Of a stretch of DNA of 64,000 nt, positions 51,647 through 59,409 are shown piece after piece. Position 1 is the first letter of the stretch. Each line of letters opens with the position of its first letter. The stretch comes from an uncultured Spirochaetaceae bacterium (GTDB lineage: Bacteria; Spirochaetota; Spirochaetia; Sphaerochaetales; Sphaerochaetaceae), in NCBI GenBank assembly GCA_944390725.1, contig CALXQU010000010.1, forward strand, positions 1 through 64,000. The letters are read 5' to 3'. Below the pieces are notes generated by a model. The model was not told the DNA's origin and did no database searches. It saw nothing but the letters and a program-made list of their open reading frames with translations. Position numbers and translations under genes: made by a program.

Positions 51647-53392
51647 TCATGCCTTGTAGATAGGCACTTCCTTATACTCCGTATGGAGCAGATGATGCGA
51701 CTTCTCGGAAAGCGGCTTGCCAAGATACTCGCTGTACAGCTTCTTGATCGACGGGTTGTTATGGGAGCATCTCTGCACTGACTTCTCGTCATCCTCATAA
51801 AGGCCCGCGATACGCTCTTCCCTGACCTCGTCATCTGTTCCGTATGGCTGTCCGCCGCCTGCGATACAGCCGCCGCGGCACGCCATGATCTCGATGAAAT
51901 CAAGGTCAGGGGCCTTGCCTGCAGCCTTGTCGGCGCGGATCTTGTCGAGAAGCGGCCTGGCGTTCGCCATTCCATGGACGACCGCGACACGGACCTTCTT
52001 GCCGCCCATGTCGACCTCGCCCCTCTTGACCTCATCGAGGCCCCTGACGAGCTTGACCTCGACATTCTCGGCTTCCTTGCCGGTAATGCCGTAATAGGCA
52101 GTCCTGACAGCAGCTTCCATCACGCCGCCGGTAACGCCGAATATCGTGGCAGCGCCGGTATACTCGCCGATCGGATCATCCACATCGGACTCCGGGAGGT
52201 TGTCGAAATCAAGGCCCCTGGAGGCAATCAGCCTGGCGATCTCACGCGTGGTGAGCACGAGGTCGACATCCCTTGCGCCGGACGAGGAGGCATGCTCGCC
52301 ATCCCTGGTGATCTCAGCCTTCTTCGCCGTGCACGGCATAATCGCCACGGAGTAGATCCTATCCTTGTCGATGCCGAGCTTCTCAGCCCAGTATGTCTTG
52401 GTCACGGCACCCTGCATCATCATCGGGCTCTTTGCCGACGAGAGGTTGTCAAGAAGCTCAGGATAGTACTTCTCGCAGTAGTCTACCCAGCCTGGGCAGC
52501 ATGATGTAATCTGCGGAAGGACACCGCCCTTGGTCACCCTGTCAATCAGCTCGAATCCCTCCTCCATGATGGTGAGGTCAGCGCCGAAGTTCGTATCGAA
52601 CACATAATCGAAGCCAAGGCGTCTGAGGGCCGTATAGAGCTTCTTCGTGGAGACGGCACCCGGCTTGAGGCCGAATTCCTCGCCGATGGCGACCCTTACG
52701 GCAGGAGCAATCTGCACTGCGACGACCTTATCCGGATCGGCGATGGCCGACATGGCAAGGTCCGTGTGGTCCTGCTCGTAGATGGCGCCTACAGGGCAGT
52801 GCGTGACGCACTGGCCGCACTTGATGCAGGGGCTGTCGTTGAGCGGAAGGCTCGCCGCCGGGCTCATAGTCGTCTTGTCGCCGCGTCCGATGAACTCAAG
52901 GGCATACACGCCCTGCAGTCCCTGGCAGACCTGCACGCAGCGCCCGCACTTGATGCACTTCTCCGGATCGAGGACGATGGCTCCTGTCGAGCGGTCCTTC
53001 CTGTCCTCGGCGAGGCGGATCTCGAAAGGCTGCTCCCTGACGCCGTATTCGATGGCCAGCTTCTGCAGCTCGCACTTGTTGTTCTTCGTGCAGAGCAGGC
53101 AGGAGGAAGGATGGGTGCTCATCGTCAGCTCGAGGATGGTCCTCCTGACCTCATAGAGGTCCTGGTCGTGCGTGATTATCTTCATGCCCTCCGCGGCAGG
53201 CGTCGAGCAGGCGCGGATGATCTTCCTCGATCCCTCCTGCTTGCAGATGCACAGCCCGCATGAACCGAAAGGCTTAAGGTCCGGATGATAGCAGAGCGTC
53301 GGGACCTTTATACCTGCAATCCTGGCAGCCTCGAGGACGGTCGTGCCCTCTGCCACCTCAACATCTATTCCCTGTACAGTAAGATGGATCAT
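51647..53392 (-). CDS. hydA: [FeFe]-hydrogenase catalytic subunit (HydA, bifurcating type)
   Basis: 581 residues. N-terminal [2Fe-2S] domain (CYHPDLKPFGSCGLC, about 34-48, with a fourth Cys near 62), a His/Cys cluster site (HPSSCLLCTKNNKC, 94-107), two [4Fe-4S] sites (CIKCGRCVQVC and CIKCGQCVTHCP), then the H-cluster domain: TSCCPGW (296-302), MPCTAKKAE (352-360) and MACRGGCIAGGGQP near 500. The small C-terminal domain is present. It reduces protons to H2 using NADH and ferredoxin with HydB and HydC. All active-site residues are intact. Confidence 0.95.
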   Translation of the reverse strand: MIHLTVQGIDVEVAEGTTVLEAARIAGIKVPTLCYHPDLKPFGSCGLCICKQEGSRKIIRACSTPAAEGMKIITHDQDLYEVRRTILELTMSTHPSSCLLCTKNNKCELQKLAIEYGVREQPFEIRLAEDRKDRSTGAIVLDPEKCIKCGRCVQVCQGLQGVYALEFIGRGDKTTMSPAASLPLNDSPCIKCGQCVTHCPVGAIYEQDHTDLAMSAIADPDKVVAVQIAPAVRVAIGEEFGLKPGAVSTKKLYTALRRLGFDYVFDTNFGADLTIMEEGFELIDRVTKGGVLPQITSCCPGWVDYCEKYYPELLDNLSSAKSPMMMQGAVTKTYWAEKLGIDKDRIYSVAIMPCTAKKAEITRDGEHASSSGARDVDLVLTTREIARLIASRGLDFDNLPESDVDDPIGEYTGAATIFGVTGGVMEAAVRTAYYGITGKEAENVEVKLVRGLDEVKRGEVDMGGKKVRVAVVHGMANARPLLDKIRADKAAGKAPDLDFIEIMACRGGCIAGGGQPYGTDDEVREERIAGLYEDDEKSVQRCSHNNPSIKKLYSEYLGKPLSEKSHHLLHTEYKEVPIYKA

Positions 53393-53402
53393 CTCTGGCC
53401 TC

Positions 53403-55190
53403 CTAGTGAATCTCGATCGCGCCGAACTTGCATGTATCCTTGCAGACTCCGCACTTGATACATACGTTGCCGTTGATCTTGTGAGGCTTCTTCACCTCAC
53501 CTGAAATAGCTCCGACAGGGCACTTGCGCGAGCAGGCCGTACAGCCTATGCACTTCGAGGGATTGATCTCGTAGCTGATGAGCTTCTTGCACTTGCCTGA
53601 CGGGCACTTCTTGTCCTGGATATGGGCCTCATACTCCTGGGGGAAGTACCTCAGCGAGGAAAGGACGGGGTTCGGCGCAGTCTGGCCGAGGGCGCAGAGG
53701 GAACCCATCTGCATCGCCTTGGCAATCTGATGGATCTGCTTGATATCGCTTTCCTCTCCCTTTCCCTGGGTGATCTTCTCAAGGATATTGCAGAGGCTCT
53801 TGCCTCCGATGCGGCACGGGGCGCACTTGCCGCATGATTCATCAACGGTGAAGTTCAGGTAGAACTTGGCGACATCGACGATGCAGTCGTCCTCGTCCAT
53901 TACGATCATGCCGCCGGATCCCATCATGGAGCCGATCTTCTGCAGGCCGCCGAAATCGATCGGGGTATCGAGGTTGGACTCCGTGATGAGCCCGCCTGAA
54001 GGACCTCCGGTCTGTACGGCCTTGAACTTCTTGCCATGGGCGATGCCGCCGCCGATATCATAGACGATCTCGCGGAGCGTCGTTCCCATCGGGACCTCGA
54101 CGAGGCCGGAGTTGCAGATCTTGCCTGTGAGGGCGAAGACCTTCGTTCCGTGGCTGTCCTCCGTGCCGATGGATGCGAACCATGCGCCGCCGTTGACGAT
54201 GATCTGCGCGATATTGGCCCATGTCTCGACGTTGTTGATGACAGTCGGCTTGCCCCAGAGTCCCTTCACTGCCGGGAATGGCGGACGCGGCTGCGGCATT
54301 CCCCTGTTGCCTTCGATGGACTGCAGGAGGGCTGTCTCCTCGCCGCAGACGAATGCGCCTGCACCGAGCCTGATCTCGATATCGTAATCGAAGCCGGAGC
54401 CGAGGATGTCCTTGCCGAGGAGGCCGTATTCCCTGGCCTGCTTCATGGCGACCTCAAGCCTGTGGATAGCAAGGGGATACTCCGCCCTGATGTAGATATA
54501 GCCGTGATGGGCGCCAATCGTCTTGCCGCAGATCGTCATGGCCTCGAGCACTGCATGCGGATCTCCCTCGAGGGTCGACCTGTCCATGTATGCACCCGGG
54601 TCTCCTTCATCGGCATTGCAGACGACATACTTCTCATCGCCTTCCGCCTGCTTGGTGAAGTTCCACTTCATCCATGTCGGGAAGCCGGCGCCGCCGCGGC
54701 CCCTCAGGCCTGCGGTCTTGAGCTCGGCGATGACATCGTCGCCGCTCATCTCGAAGAGGACCTTCTCGAGCGCCTTGTATCCGCCAGCCGCGATGTACTC
54801 ATCGATATTCTCCGGATCGATGGTGCCGCAGTTCTTGAGGACGATCCTCATCTGCTTGTTGTAGAACTGGATGTCCTGGACCTCATCATAGGCCTTCCTG
54901 GGAGCCTTGTTGTAGAGGAGCCTCGTGACCTCGCGGCCCTTGACGACATGCTCGGAGATAAGCTCCTTCGCATCCTCCGGCTTTACCTGCACATAGAATG
55001 AATCCTCGGGGAGGATCTTGACGATCGGTCCCTGCTCGCAGAAGCCGAAGCAGCCCGTCTTGATGACCTGGACCTGGTCTGCGACGCCCTGGCGCGCAGC
55101 CTCATCTATGAGAGAATGATAGATCTGGTCGGAGCGAGAGGATTCGCATCCTGTTCCTCCGCAGACGAAGATGTAATTCTTGAAGCCCAT
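53403..55190 (-). CDS. hydB: Bifurcating hydrogenase flavin subunit (HydB/NuoF-like)
   Basis: 595 residues. N-terminal thioredoxin-like [2Fe-2S] domain (VCGGTGCESS and TGCFGFCEQGP), then the FMN/NADH module: LRGRGGAGFPTWMKWNF, VVCNADEGDPGAYMDR, and a [4Fe-4S] site ESCGKCAPCRIGG. The C-terminal ferredoxin domain has CIGCTACSRKCPVGAI and CIKCGVCKDTCKFGAI. It oxidises NADH and splits electrons. The start lies right after the Cys-less subunit gene and its stop 10 bases before hydA, so all are one operon. Confidence 0.95.
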   Translation of the reverse strand: MGFKNYIFVCGGTGCESSRSDQIYHSLIDEAARQGVADQVQVIKTGCFGFCEQGPIVKILPEDSFYVQVKPEDAKELISEHVVKGREVTRLLYNKAPRKAYDEVQDIQFYNKQMRIVLKNCGTIDPENIDEYIAAGGYKALEKVLFEMSGDDVIAELKTAGLRGRGGAGFPTWMKWNFTKQAEGDEKYVVCNADEGDPGAYMDRSTLEGDPHAVLEAMTICGKTIGAHHGYIYIRAEYPLAIHRLEVAMKQAREYGLLGKDILGSGFDYDIEIRLGAGAFVCGEETALLQSIEGNRGMPQPRPPFPAVKGLWGKPTVINNVETWANIAQIIVNGGAWFASIGTEDSHGTKVFALTGKICNSGLVEVPMGTTLREIVYDIGGGIAHGKKFKAVQTGGPSGGLITESNLDTPIDFGGLQKIGSMMGSGGMIVMDEDDCIVDVAKFYLNFTVDESCGKCAPCRIGGKSLCNILEKITQGKGEESDIKQIHQIAKAMQMGSLCALGQTAPNPVLSSLRYFPQEYEAHIQDKKCPSGKCKKLISYEINPSKCIGCTACSRKCPVGAISGEVKKPHKINGNVCIKCGVCKDTCKFGAIEIH

Positions 55191-55191
55191 A

Positions 55192-55569
55192 TTATACTCC
55201 TCCCTCGAGATCGATCCTCAGGTCTTCCACAGGCTTCCCGCCTGCGAGATGCTCATCGACGATCCTCTTCGCCTTCTCAGCATCCACGCTGCCGTAGACA
55301 GTGAGCCCCTTGCCGGGGATGAAGACCTCGACGACCGGCTCCGGTGCCGGTGCCGCAGATCCGGTCTGGGTGATGATCACATCCTCCAGCCCCTTCTTCT
55401 CGACTTCATCTGCAATTGCGTTGAGCGTGAACTTCGCTCCCTTCTCGATTCCGCTTGTGCCCATAGCGACTACGACATGGACGGTGCGTCCATGGATATC
55501 GCGCATCTTGAGCTTCTTTCCCTCACGCTCCCTTATGTCGTGGAGGTCGGACAGCGATAGCTTGGCCAT
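55192..55569 (-). CDS. Ferredoxin-like hydrogenase subunit lacking all cluster cysteines
   Basis: 125 residues from ATG 55569, AAGGAG six bases upstream (in-frame ATG 55575 abuts it). It aligns by pattern with the (2Fe-2S) ferredoxin-domain HndB-type subunit: HVVVAMGTSGIEKGAKFTLN, then VIITQTGSAAPAPEPVVEV, and TVYGSVDAEKAKRIVDEHL. The family normally has Cys in GTCGI and in TGCIGLCxxEP. Here these are Ser, Ser, Ala and Pro, and the protein has no Cys at all, so it cannot hold the cluster. It may be structural or an electron-inert regulator. It lies between the GHKL ATPase and hydB. Confidence 0.8.
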   Translation of the reverse strand: MAKLSLSDLHDIREREGKKLKMRDIHGRTVHVVVAMGTSGIEKGAKFTLNAIADEVEKKGLEDVIITQTGSAAPAPEPVVEVFIPGKGLTVYGSVDAEKAKRIVDEHLAGGKPVEDLRIDLEGGV

Positions 55570-55571
55570 AG

Positions 55572-56033
55572 TCATCTCCTTATAATGCCCTCCAGCAGAG
55601 ACCGGAAGCCCCTGATGCCGGAGGCTCCCTCCGGAAAGGCATTCATCTTCTTTAGCATAGATGTGGAAACAGCTACCGAGCGGTTTCCATATCCCAGGGA
55701 AACTTCCACATCCCCATCCCTCAGGAACAGAGGCAGGAGCGCAGGATAAAGGTCATCCAGGCTGCCGTCATCCGCCATCCGGAAGGAAAGCACGGTACCG
55801 TTCCCCTTCTCCAAGTGCCAGGACTCCGCCCTCTGCGCAAGCAGCTTCAGGGCCCTGCCACGTCCAGCGCCTTTGGTGGAGCATTTCCCCTCCTCGAGGG
55901 TCCACTCCCCATCGTCGGCGACTTCGACGTCCCAGATACCATCCTCAAGCCTGGCCTTCACGCATATGGATGAGCTGCCGGCCTCGCTGCTGTTCTCAGC
56001 TGCCTCGAGGATGAAATCCGCGACGGTATGCAT
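55572..56033 (-). CDS. GHKL ATPase-like protein of the hydrogenase operon
   Basis: 153 residues, the stand-alone histidine-kinase-type ATP-binding protein often placed in NADH-dependent hydrogenase operons. N-box-like ILEAAENSSEAGSSS, G1-like VEVADDGEW, G2-like KGAGRGRALKLLA, and GTVLSFRM. It lacks a dimerisation/phosphoacceptor helix, so it is not a kinase by itself; an anti-sigma- or chaperone-like role is possible. It overlaps hydC at its start and nearly abuts the next gene. Confidence 0.75.
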   Translation of the reverse strand: MHTVADFILEAAENSSEAGSSSICVKARLEDGIWDVEVADDGEWTLEEGKCSTKGAGRGRALKLLAQRAESWHLEKGNGTVLSFRMADDGSLDDLYPALLPLFLRDGDVEVSLGYGNRSVAVSTSMLKKMNAFPEGASGIRGFRSLLEGIIRR

Positions 56034-56497
56034 CAGGCGAACTTGTCCAGTATCCCGGGAATCTGGTTCTTCGACACCTTGCCGAACACCTCGCCGGAGA
56101 TAGTCATGACAGGGGCCAGCCCGCAGCAGCCTACGCAGCGCACTGCCTCAAGGGAGAACCTTCCGTCCTCCGTAAGGCCGCCTACGTCCAGCTTGAGCTC
56201 CTTGCCGAGCTCCTCGACAATCATGTCGCCGCCCTTGAGGTAGCATGCGGTACCCAGACATACCTGTATATTGTACTTTCCAGGCTTGTTGAGCTTGAAG
56301 AAATGATAGAAGGTCAATACTCCCCAGATCTTGGCCATCGGGATGCCAAGCTGCCTGGCGACCTCATCAGCCGCCTCCCTGGAGACATATCCATACTCCT
56401 CCTGGACACGGTGGAGGATCATGATGAGATTGCCCGGCTTATCCTTCCATTCGGAAATAAAGGCATTGAGCTCATCAGAGAAGATATTCTGAGCCAT
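56033..56497 (-). CDS. hydC: Bifurcating hydrogenase [2Fe-2S] subunit (HydC/NuoE-like)
   Basis: 154 residues of the NuoE type. N-terminal helical part (LIMILHRVQEEYGYVSREAA), then the thioredoxin-like [2Fe-2S] domain with VCLGTACYLKGG and RCVGCCGLAP. It passes electrons among HydA, HydB and ferredoxin/NADH sites. First gene of the operon, GGAG before ATG, with a promoter at 56522-56550 and a divergent rex gene. Confidence 0.93.
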   Translation of the reverse strand: MAQNIFSDELNAFISEWKDKPGNLIMILHRVQEEYGYVSREAADEVARQLGIPMAKIWGVLTFYHFFKLNKPGKYNIQVCLGTACYLKGGDMIVEELGKELKLDVGGLTEDGRFSLEAVRCVGCCGLAPVMTISGEVFGKVSKNQIPGILDKFA

Positions 56498-56521
56498 AGT
56501 CTCTCCTTTGCATTCACTGGA

Positions 56522-56550
56522 ATTCTAATTGAACGCCGCCTTATTTTCAA
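56522..56550 (-). promoter_or_regulatory. Promoter of the hydrogenase operon
   Basis: Read leftward: TTGAAA (56550-56545), exact 17-base spacer, TAGAAT (56527-56522). The spacer ends in an inverted TTGAA...TTCAA pair that could be a regulator site. Confidence 0.6.
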
Positions 56551-56578
56551 TAATAAAGCATATACGCGTGGAATTAGC

Positions 56579-56607
56579 TTGAACAACGCTTATGATAAAG
56601 CTACAAT
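56579..56607 (+). promoter_or_regulatory. Promoter of rex
   Basis: TTGAAC (56579-56584), exact 17-base spacer, TACAAT (56602-56607). TGAACAA in the -35 region and TTGTTCA near 56627 are inverted copies and resemble Rex half-sites (TTGTGAA/TTGTTAA), so feedback by Rex is possible. Confidence 0.6.
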
Positions 56608-56653
56608 CTCCAAGTTATTATTACATTGTTCACATTAAGGAGATAACTTCAAC

Positions 56654-57292
56654 ATGAATAGCGAGATGCTGGTACGTATTACCAGATACTATAGGGCCCT
56701 TAATAGGCTCAGGGCAATCGGATTGGAGAAGGTATTCGCGCACAACCTCGCCGACGCTGCCGGCGTATCGGCGGCAATCGTCAGGAAGGACTTCTCACAG
56801 CTCGGCATACGCGGCCAGAAAAGGGGCGGCTATGAGATCGGGGACCTCGTCGACAGGCTGGGGGCGATCCTCGGGAAGGGAGACCCGCAGAACGTGATCA
56901 TCGTCGGCTGCGGCAGGATCGGCAAGGCCCTGATGCACTATTCGGGATTCGAGCCCGACGGCATAAGGATCGTGGCAGGATTCGACACGGACCCGGTAGT
57001 CTACTCGGAAGTATCGTACCCCGTTCCCGTCTATCCGATATCGAGGCTCGGGGAAATCGTCGGCGCGCTGGATGTGAAGGTCGCCATCATAACGGTCCCG
57101 GAGGCATCGGCCGCGGACGTGGCGGAGCGCATCAGGGAAGCCGGGATCCACGGCATACTCAACTTCTCGCCCATCACGCTCAAGCCGCATGTCGGCGAGG
57201 ACGGGACCAGGAGCGACGTCATCCACAACATCAATATCGCGCTGGAGCTTGAGCAGATCTTCTACGAGCTGAAGTTCCCGGCAATCAAGTAA
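56654..57292 (+). CDS. rex: Rex, NADH/NAD+-sensing repressor
   Basis: 212 residues, full length. The N-terminal winged helix has RITRYYRALNRL, VSAAIVRKDFSQLGIRGQKR then GGYEI. The Rossmann domain begins NVIIVGCGRIGKALMHY, and the C-terminal swap helix is NINIALELEQIFYELKFP. Rex leaves DNA when NADH rises, turning on fermentative and hydrogenase genes. Divergent placement next to hydCBA strongly suggests it controls that operon. AAGGAG precedes ATG. Confidence 0.95.
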   Translation: MNSEMLVRITRYYRALNRLRAIGLEKVFAHNLADAAGVSAAIVRKDFSQLGIRGQKRGGYEIGDLVDRLGAILGKGDPQNVIIVGCGRIGKALMHYSGFEPDGIRIVAGFDTDPVVYSEVSYPVPVYPISRLGEIVGALDVKVAIITVPEASAADVAERIREAGIHGILNFSPITLKPHVGEDGTRSDVIHNINIALELEQIFYELKFPAIK

Positions 57293-58025
57293 GGCTGCGT
57301 ATCCAGGAGAAGAGATACTGCTGGGAGAGCGCCTCATATGGATGGAAGTATGAGGCATCCTTGCCCGGATAGTATTCAGCCATCACCTTCTTCATCCAGA
57401 CATCCATCGGGAACCCTTCCCTGCGCTGGTAGGAGAAGATCAGTATGCATGACGCTACCTTGGGCCCCACGCCCTTGATCGACTGCAGCGCCTCCATCGC
57501 CTCATCGAAGGGAAGGCCCTCCACCTCGCCGAGGATATCCTTCTTCGCGACAGCATCGATTATGAACGGCGCGCGGAAGCCGACTCCGAGGCTGCGGAGC
57601 TCCTCCTCGGTGGCGGAGGACAGCTCCTCGGCAGTCGGGAAGCTCCAGTATCCTTCCTCTACCTCATGGCCATACCGCTCTGAGAGACGTGAATAGAGCC
57701 CCGTTATGCGCTTGATATTGTTGTTCTGCGAAAGTATGAACGATATGAGCGCTATCCAGTGGTCCTGCTTCAGCAGCCGGATCATCCCCGTAGATTCGAC
57801 GGCGCGGCGCAGTATCCCATCCCTGGCGGCTATCTCCTGGCGCGCCAGCTCATAGTCATATCCGAGGTCGAAGTATCCATAGAGGAACGGATCATGCCTC
57901 GCATCCTCTATATCCCTTATCCTGTATACCTTCCCGTTGAGCACCGCGGAAAAGCAGTCGCCCTCATCCCTCCAGCTGAAGCTCTGCCCGCCCATCAGCG
58001 TCTCGCGGAGATTCTCTCCCCTCAT
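57285..58025 (-). CDS. ogg: 8-oxoguanine/alkylated-base DNA glycosylase (OGG type)
   Basis: 246 residues. HhH-GPD superfamily: N-terminal substrate-recognition half (LRETLMGGQSFSWRDEGDCF), ISFILSQNNNIKRIT, hairpin SIKGVGPKVASCILIFSYQR with catalytic Lys in FRAP/..., and Asp in EGFPMDVWMKKVM. This pattern matches OGG1-type enzymes that remove 8-oxoguanine; AlkA is the alternative. Start overlaps the yesN stop (ATGA). The 3' end overlaps the convergent rex end by 8 bases. Confidence 0.82.
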   Translation of the reverse strand: MRGENLRETLMGGQSFSWRDEGDCFSAVLNGKVYRIRDIEDARHDPFLYGYFDLGYDYELARQEIAARDGILRRAVESTGMIRLLKQDHWIALISFILSQNNNIKRITGLYSRLSERYGHEVEEGYWSFPTAEELSSATEEELRSLGVGFRAPFIIDAVAKKDILGEVEGLPFDEAMEALQSIKGVGPKVASCILIFSYQRREGFPMDVWMKKVMAEYYPGKDASYFHPYEALSQQYLFSWIRSLT

Positions 58026-59338
58026 CTCTGCCCCCTCTGCCTCGCCAGGTACTCCGACGGCGTCATGCCTTCGTATTTCCTGAACACCTGAGAGAAGTAG
58101 CGCGGATTGCCGCCGAAGCCTGACTTCTCCGCGATCTCCTGCACCGTGCTGGAATCATAGAGCTTCATCAGCGATTTCGCATAGTCGATGCGCATGCGGG
58201 AAAGGTAATCCGAGAACCTGACGCCCGTCTCCTTGACGAAAAGCTTCGAAAGGTATCCGGCATCCATATAGACGACATTGTCGGAAAGCCACTTGAGCGA
58301 TATCCCATCATCATCGATGTGCTTATCGAGATAGCTGATGATCGCAGCCACGGGATTCTGGCCCTTGCGGCCATCCCCCATGCGCCGCCCGAGGATCTCC
58401 CTGGCGACCTTTATCACATCCTCCGTGGAAGCGGCATCCAGTATCCCCGTGCCCAGGAGCGCAGGGAGATAGCCATCCCCGAGGGAAGCGGACGAGACCA
58501 TGCGCACAAGGAGCAGCGCCGCCTCCAGCGGCTGCATCGGAGAGAAGATCTCCTCGATCTTCCTGTCAAGCTCCTCCGAGGACTTCCCCTCCTCCAGCGC
58601 CTTTGCATACTCGGCGGAGATGCGCCCGATACGCTCCTCGCCGCCGGTCCATAGCGGGCGGAACGAGCCGTCATCGCCCTCAATCGAGATCTGGCCCGGC
58701 GTATACGAGGCCACGAATGAGGCTATGGCATCCTCCAGCCGGGGAGCATCAGGAGCCCCGTCGGGAACGAATGAATAGACAGTGCCCCCTGCCATCACCG
58801 GGCGGAAGAAAGGCTCCCTGCCTCCCCTGCCTTCCTGGATGGCAGCGCCTGAGGCTGGATTGATGCCCAGGAGCTTAAGCGAATGACCTATCGTCGATGG
58901 ATCGGAAAGCGCATCAAGCAGCATGAGGCGCTCAAGCTGGTAGGAGTAGCGCAGCGCGCCATTGTCCGTACGCTCATACGAGATCCTGCGGAGAAGCTCG
59001 ATGAGGTCTTCCTTGCGCGTAGGCTTGAGAAGATAGTGCTTCACGCCGTAGCTCATGGCTTTCTGCGCATATGAGAACTCGCCGAAGCCCGAGAGGATGA
59101 TGATCTCCGTATCAGGGGAAAGGACCTTGATCCTCCCGATGAGCTCAAGGCCGTCCATCATCGGCATGCGGATATCCGTGATGACGATATCCGGAGGATC
59201 GTCGGAGACTATATCAAGCGCCTCCACCCCATTGCGGACACTGCCGACCAGGACCATGCCGAGCTCCTGCCAGGGGATCATATCGACAAGCGATGTCCTT
59301 ACGATTTCCTCATCATCCGCTACAAGAACCTTGATCAT
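58022..59338 (-). CDS. YesN-type response regulator (AraC output)
   Basis: 438 residues. Receiver domain at the start: MIKVLVADDEEIVRTSLVDM, phosphoacceptor Asp55 in IVITDIRMPMMDG, conserved Lys in YLLKPTRK. A ~170-residue linker follows, then an AraC-type double HTH in the last ~100 residues (YLSKLFVKETGVRFSDYLSR, SGFGGNPRYFSQVFRKYEGM, TPSEYL). It partners the YesM-like kinase next upstream and probably controls carbohydrate genes. Confidence 0.9.
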   Translation of the reverse strand: MIKVLVADDEEIVRTSLVDMIPWQELGMVLVGSVRNGVEALDIVSDDPPDIVITDIRMPMMDGLELIGRIKVLSPDTEIIILSGFGEFSYAQKAMSYGVKHYLLKPTRKEDLIELLRRISYERTDNGALRYSYQLERLMLLDALSDPSTIGHSLKLLGINPASGAAIQEGRGGREPFFRPVMAGGTVYSFVPDGAPDAPRLEDAIASFVASYTPGQISIEGDDGSFRPLWTGGEERIGRISAEYAKALEEGKSSEELDRKIEEIFSPMQPLEAALLLVRMVSSASLGDGYLPALLGTGILDAASTEDVIKVAREILGRRMGDGRKGQNPVAAIISYLDKHIDDDGISLKWLSDNVVYMDAGYLSKLFVKETGVRFSDYLSRMRIDYAKSLMKLYDSSTVQEIAEKSGFGGNPRYFSQVFRKYEGMTPSEYLARQRGQR

Positions 59339-59409
59339 CTGAACCTTCCCTGCCTGCTGATGATATTACAAATCCTCATCACAATCGATAGCAAAACGGC
59401 TACGCATGC

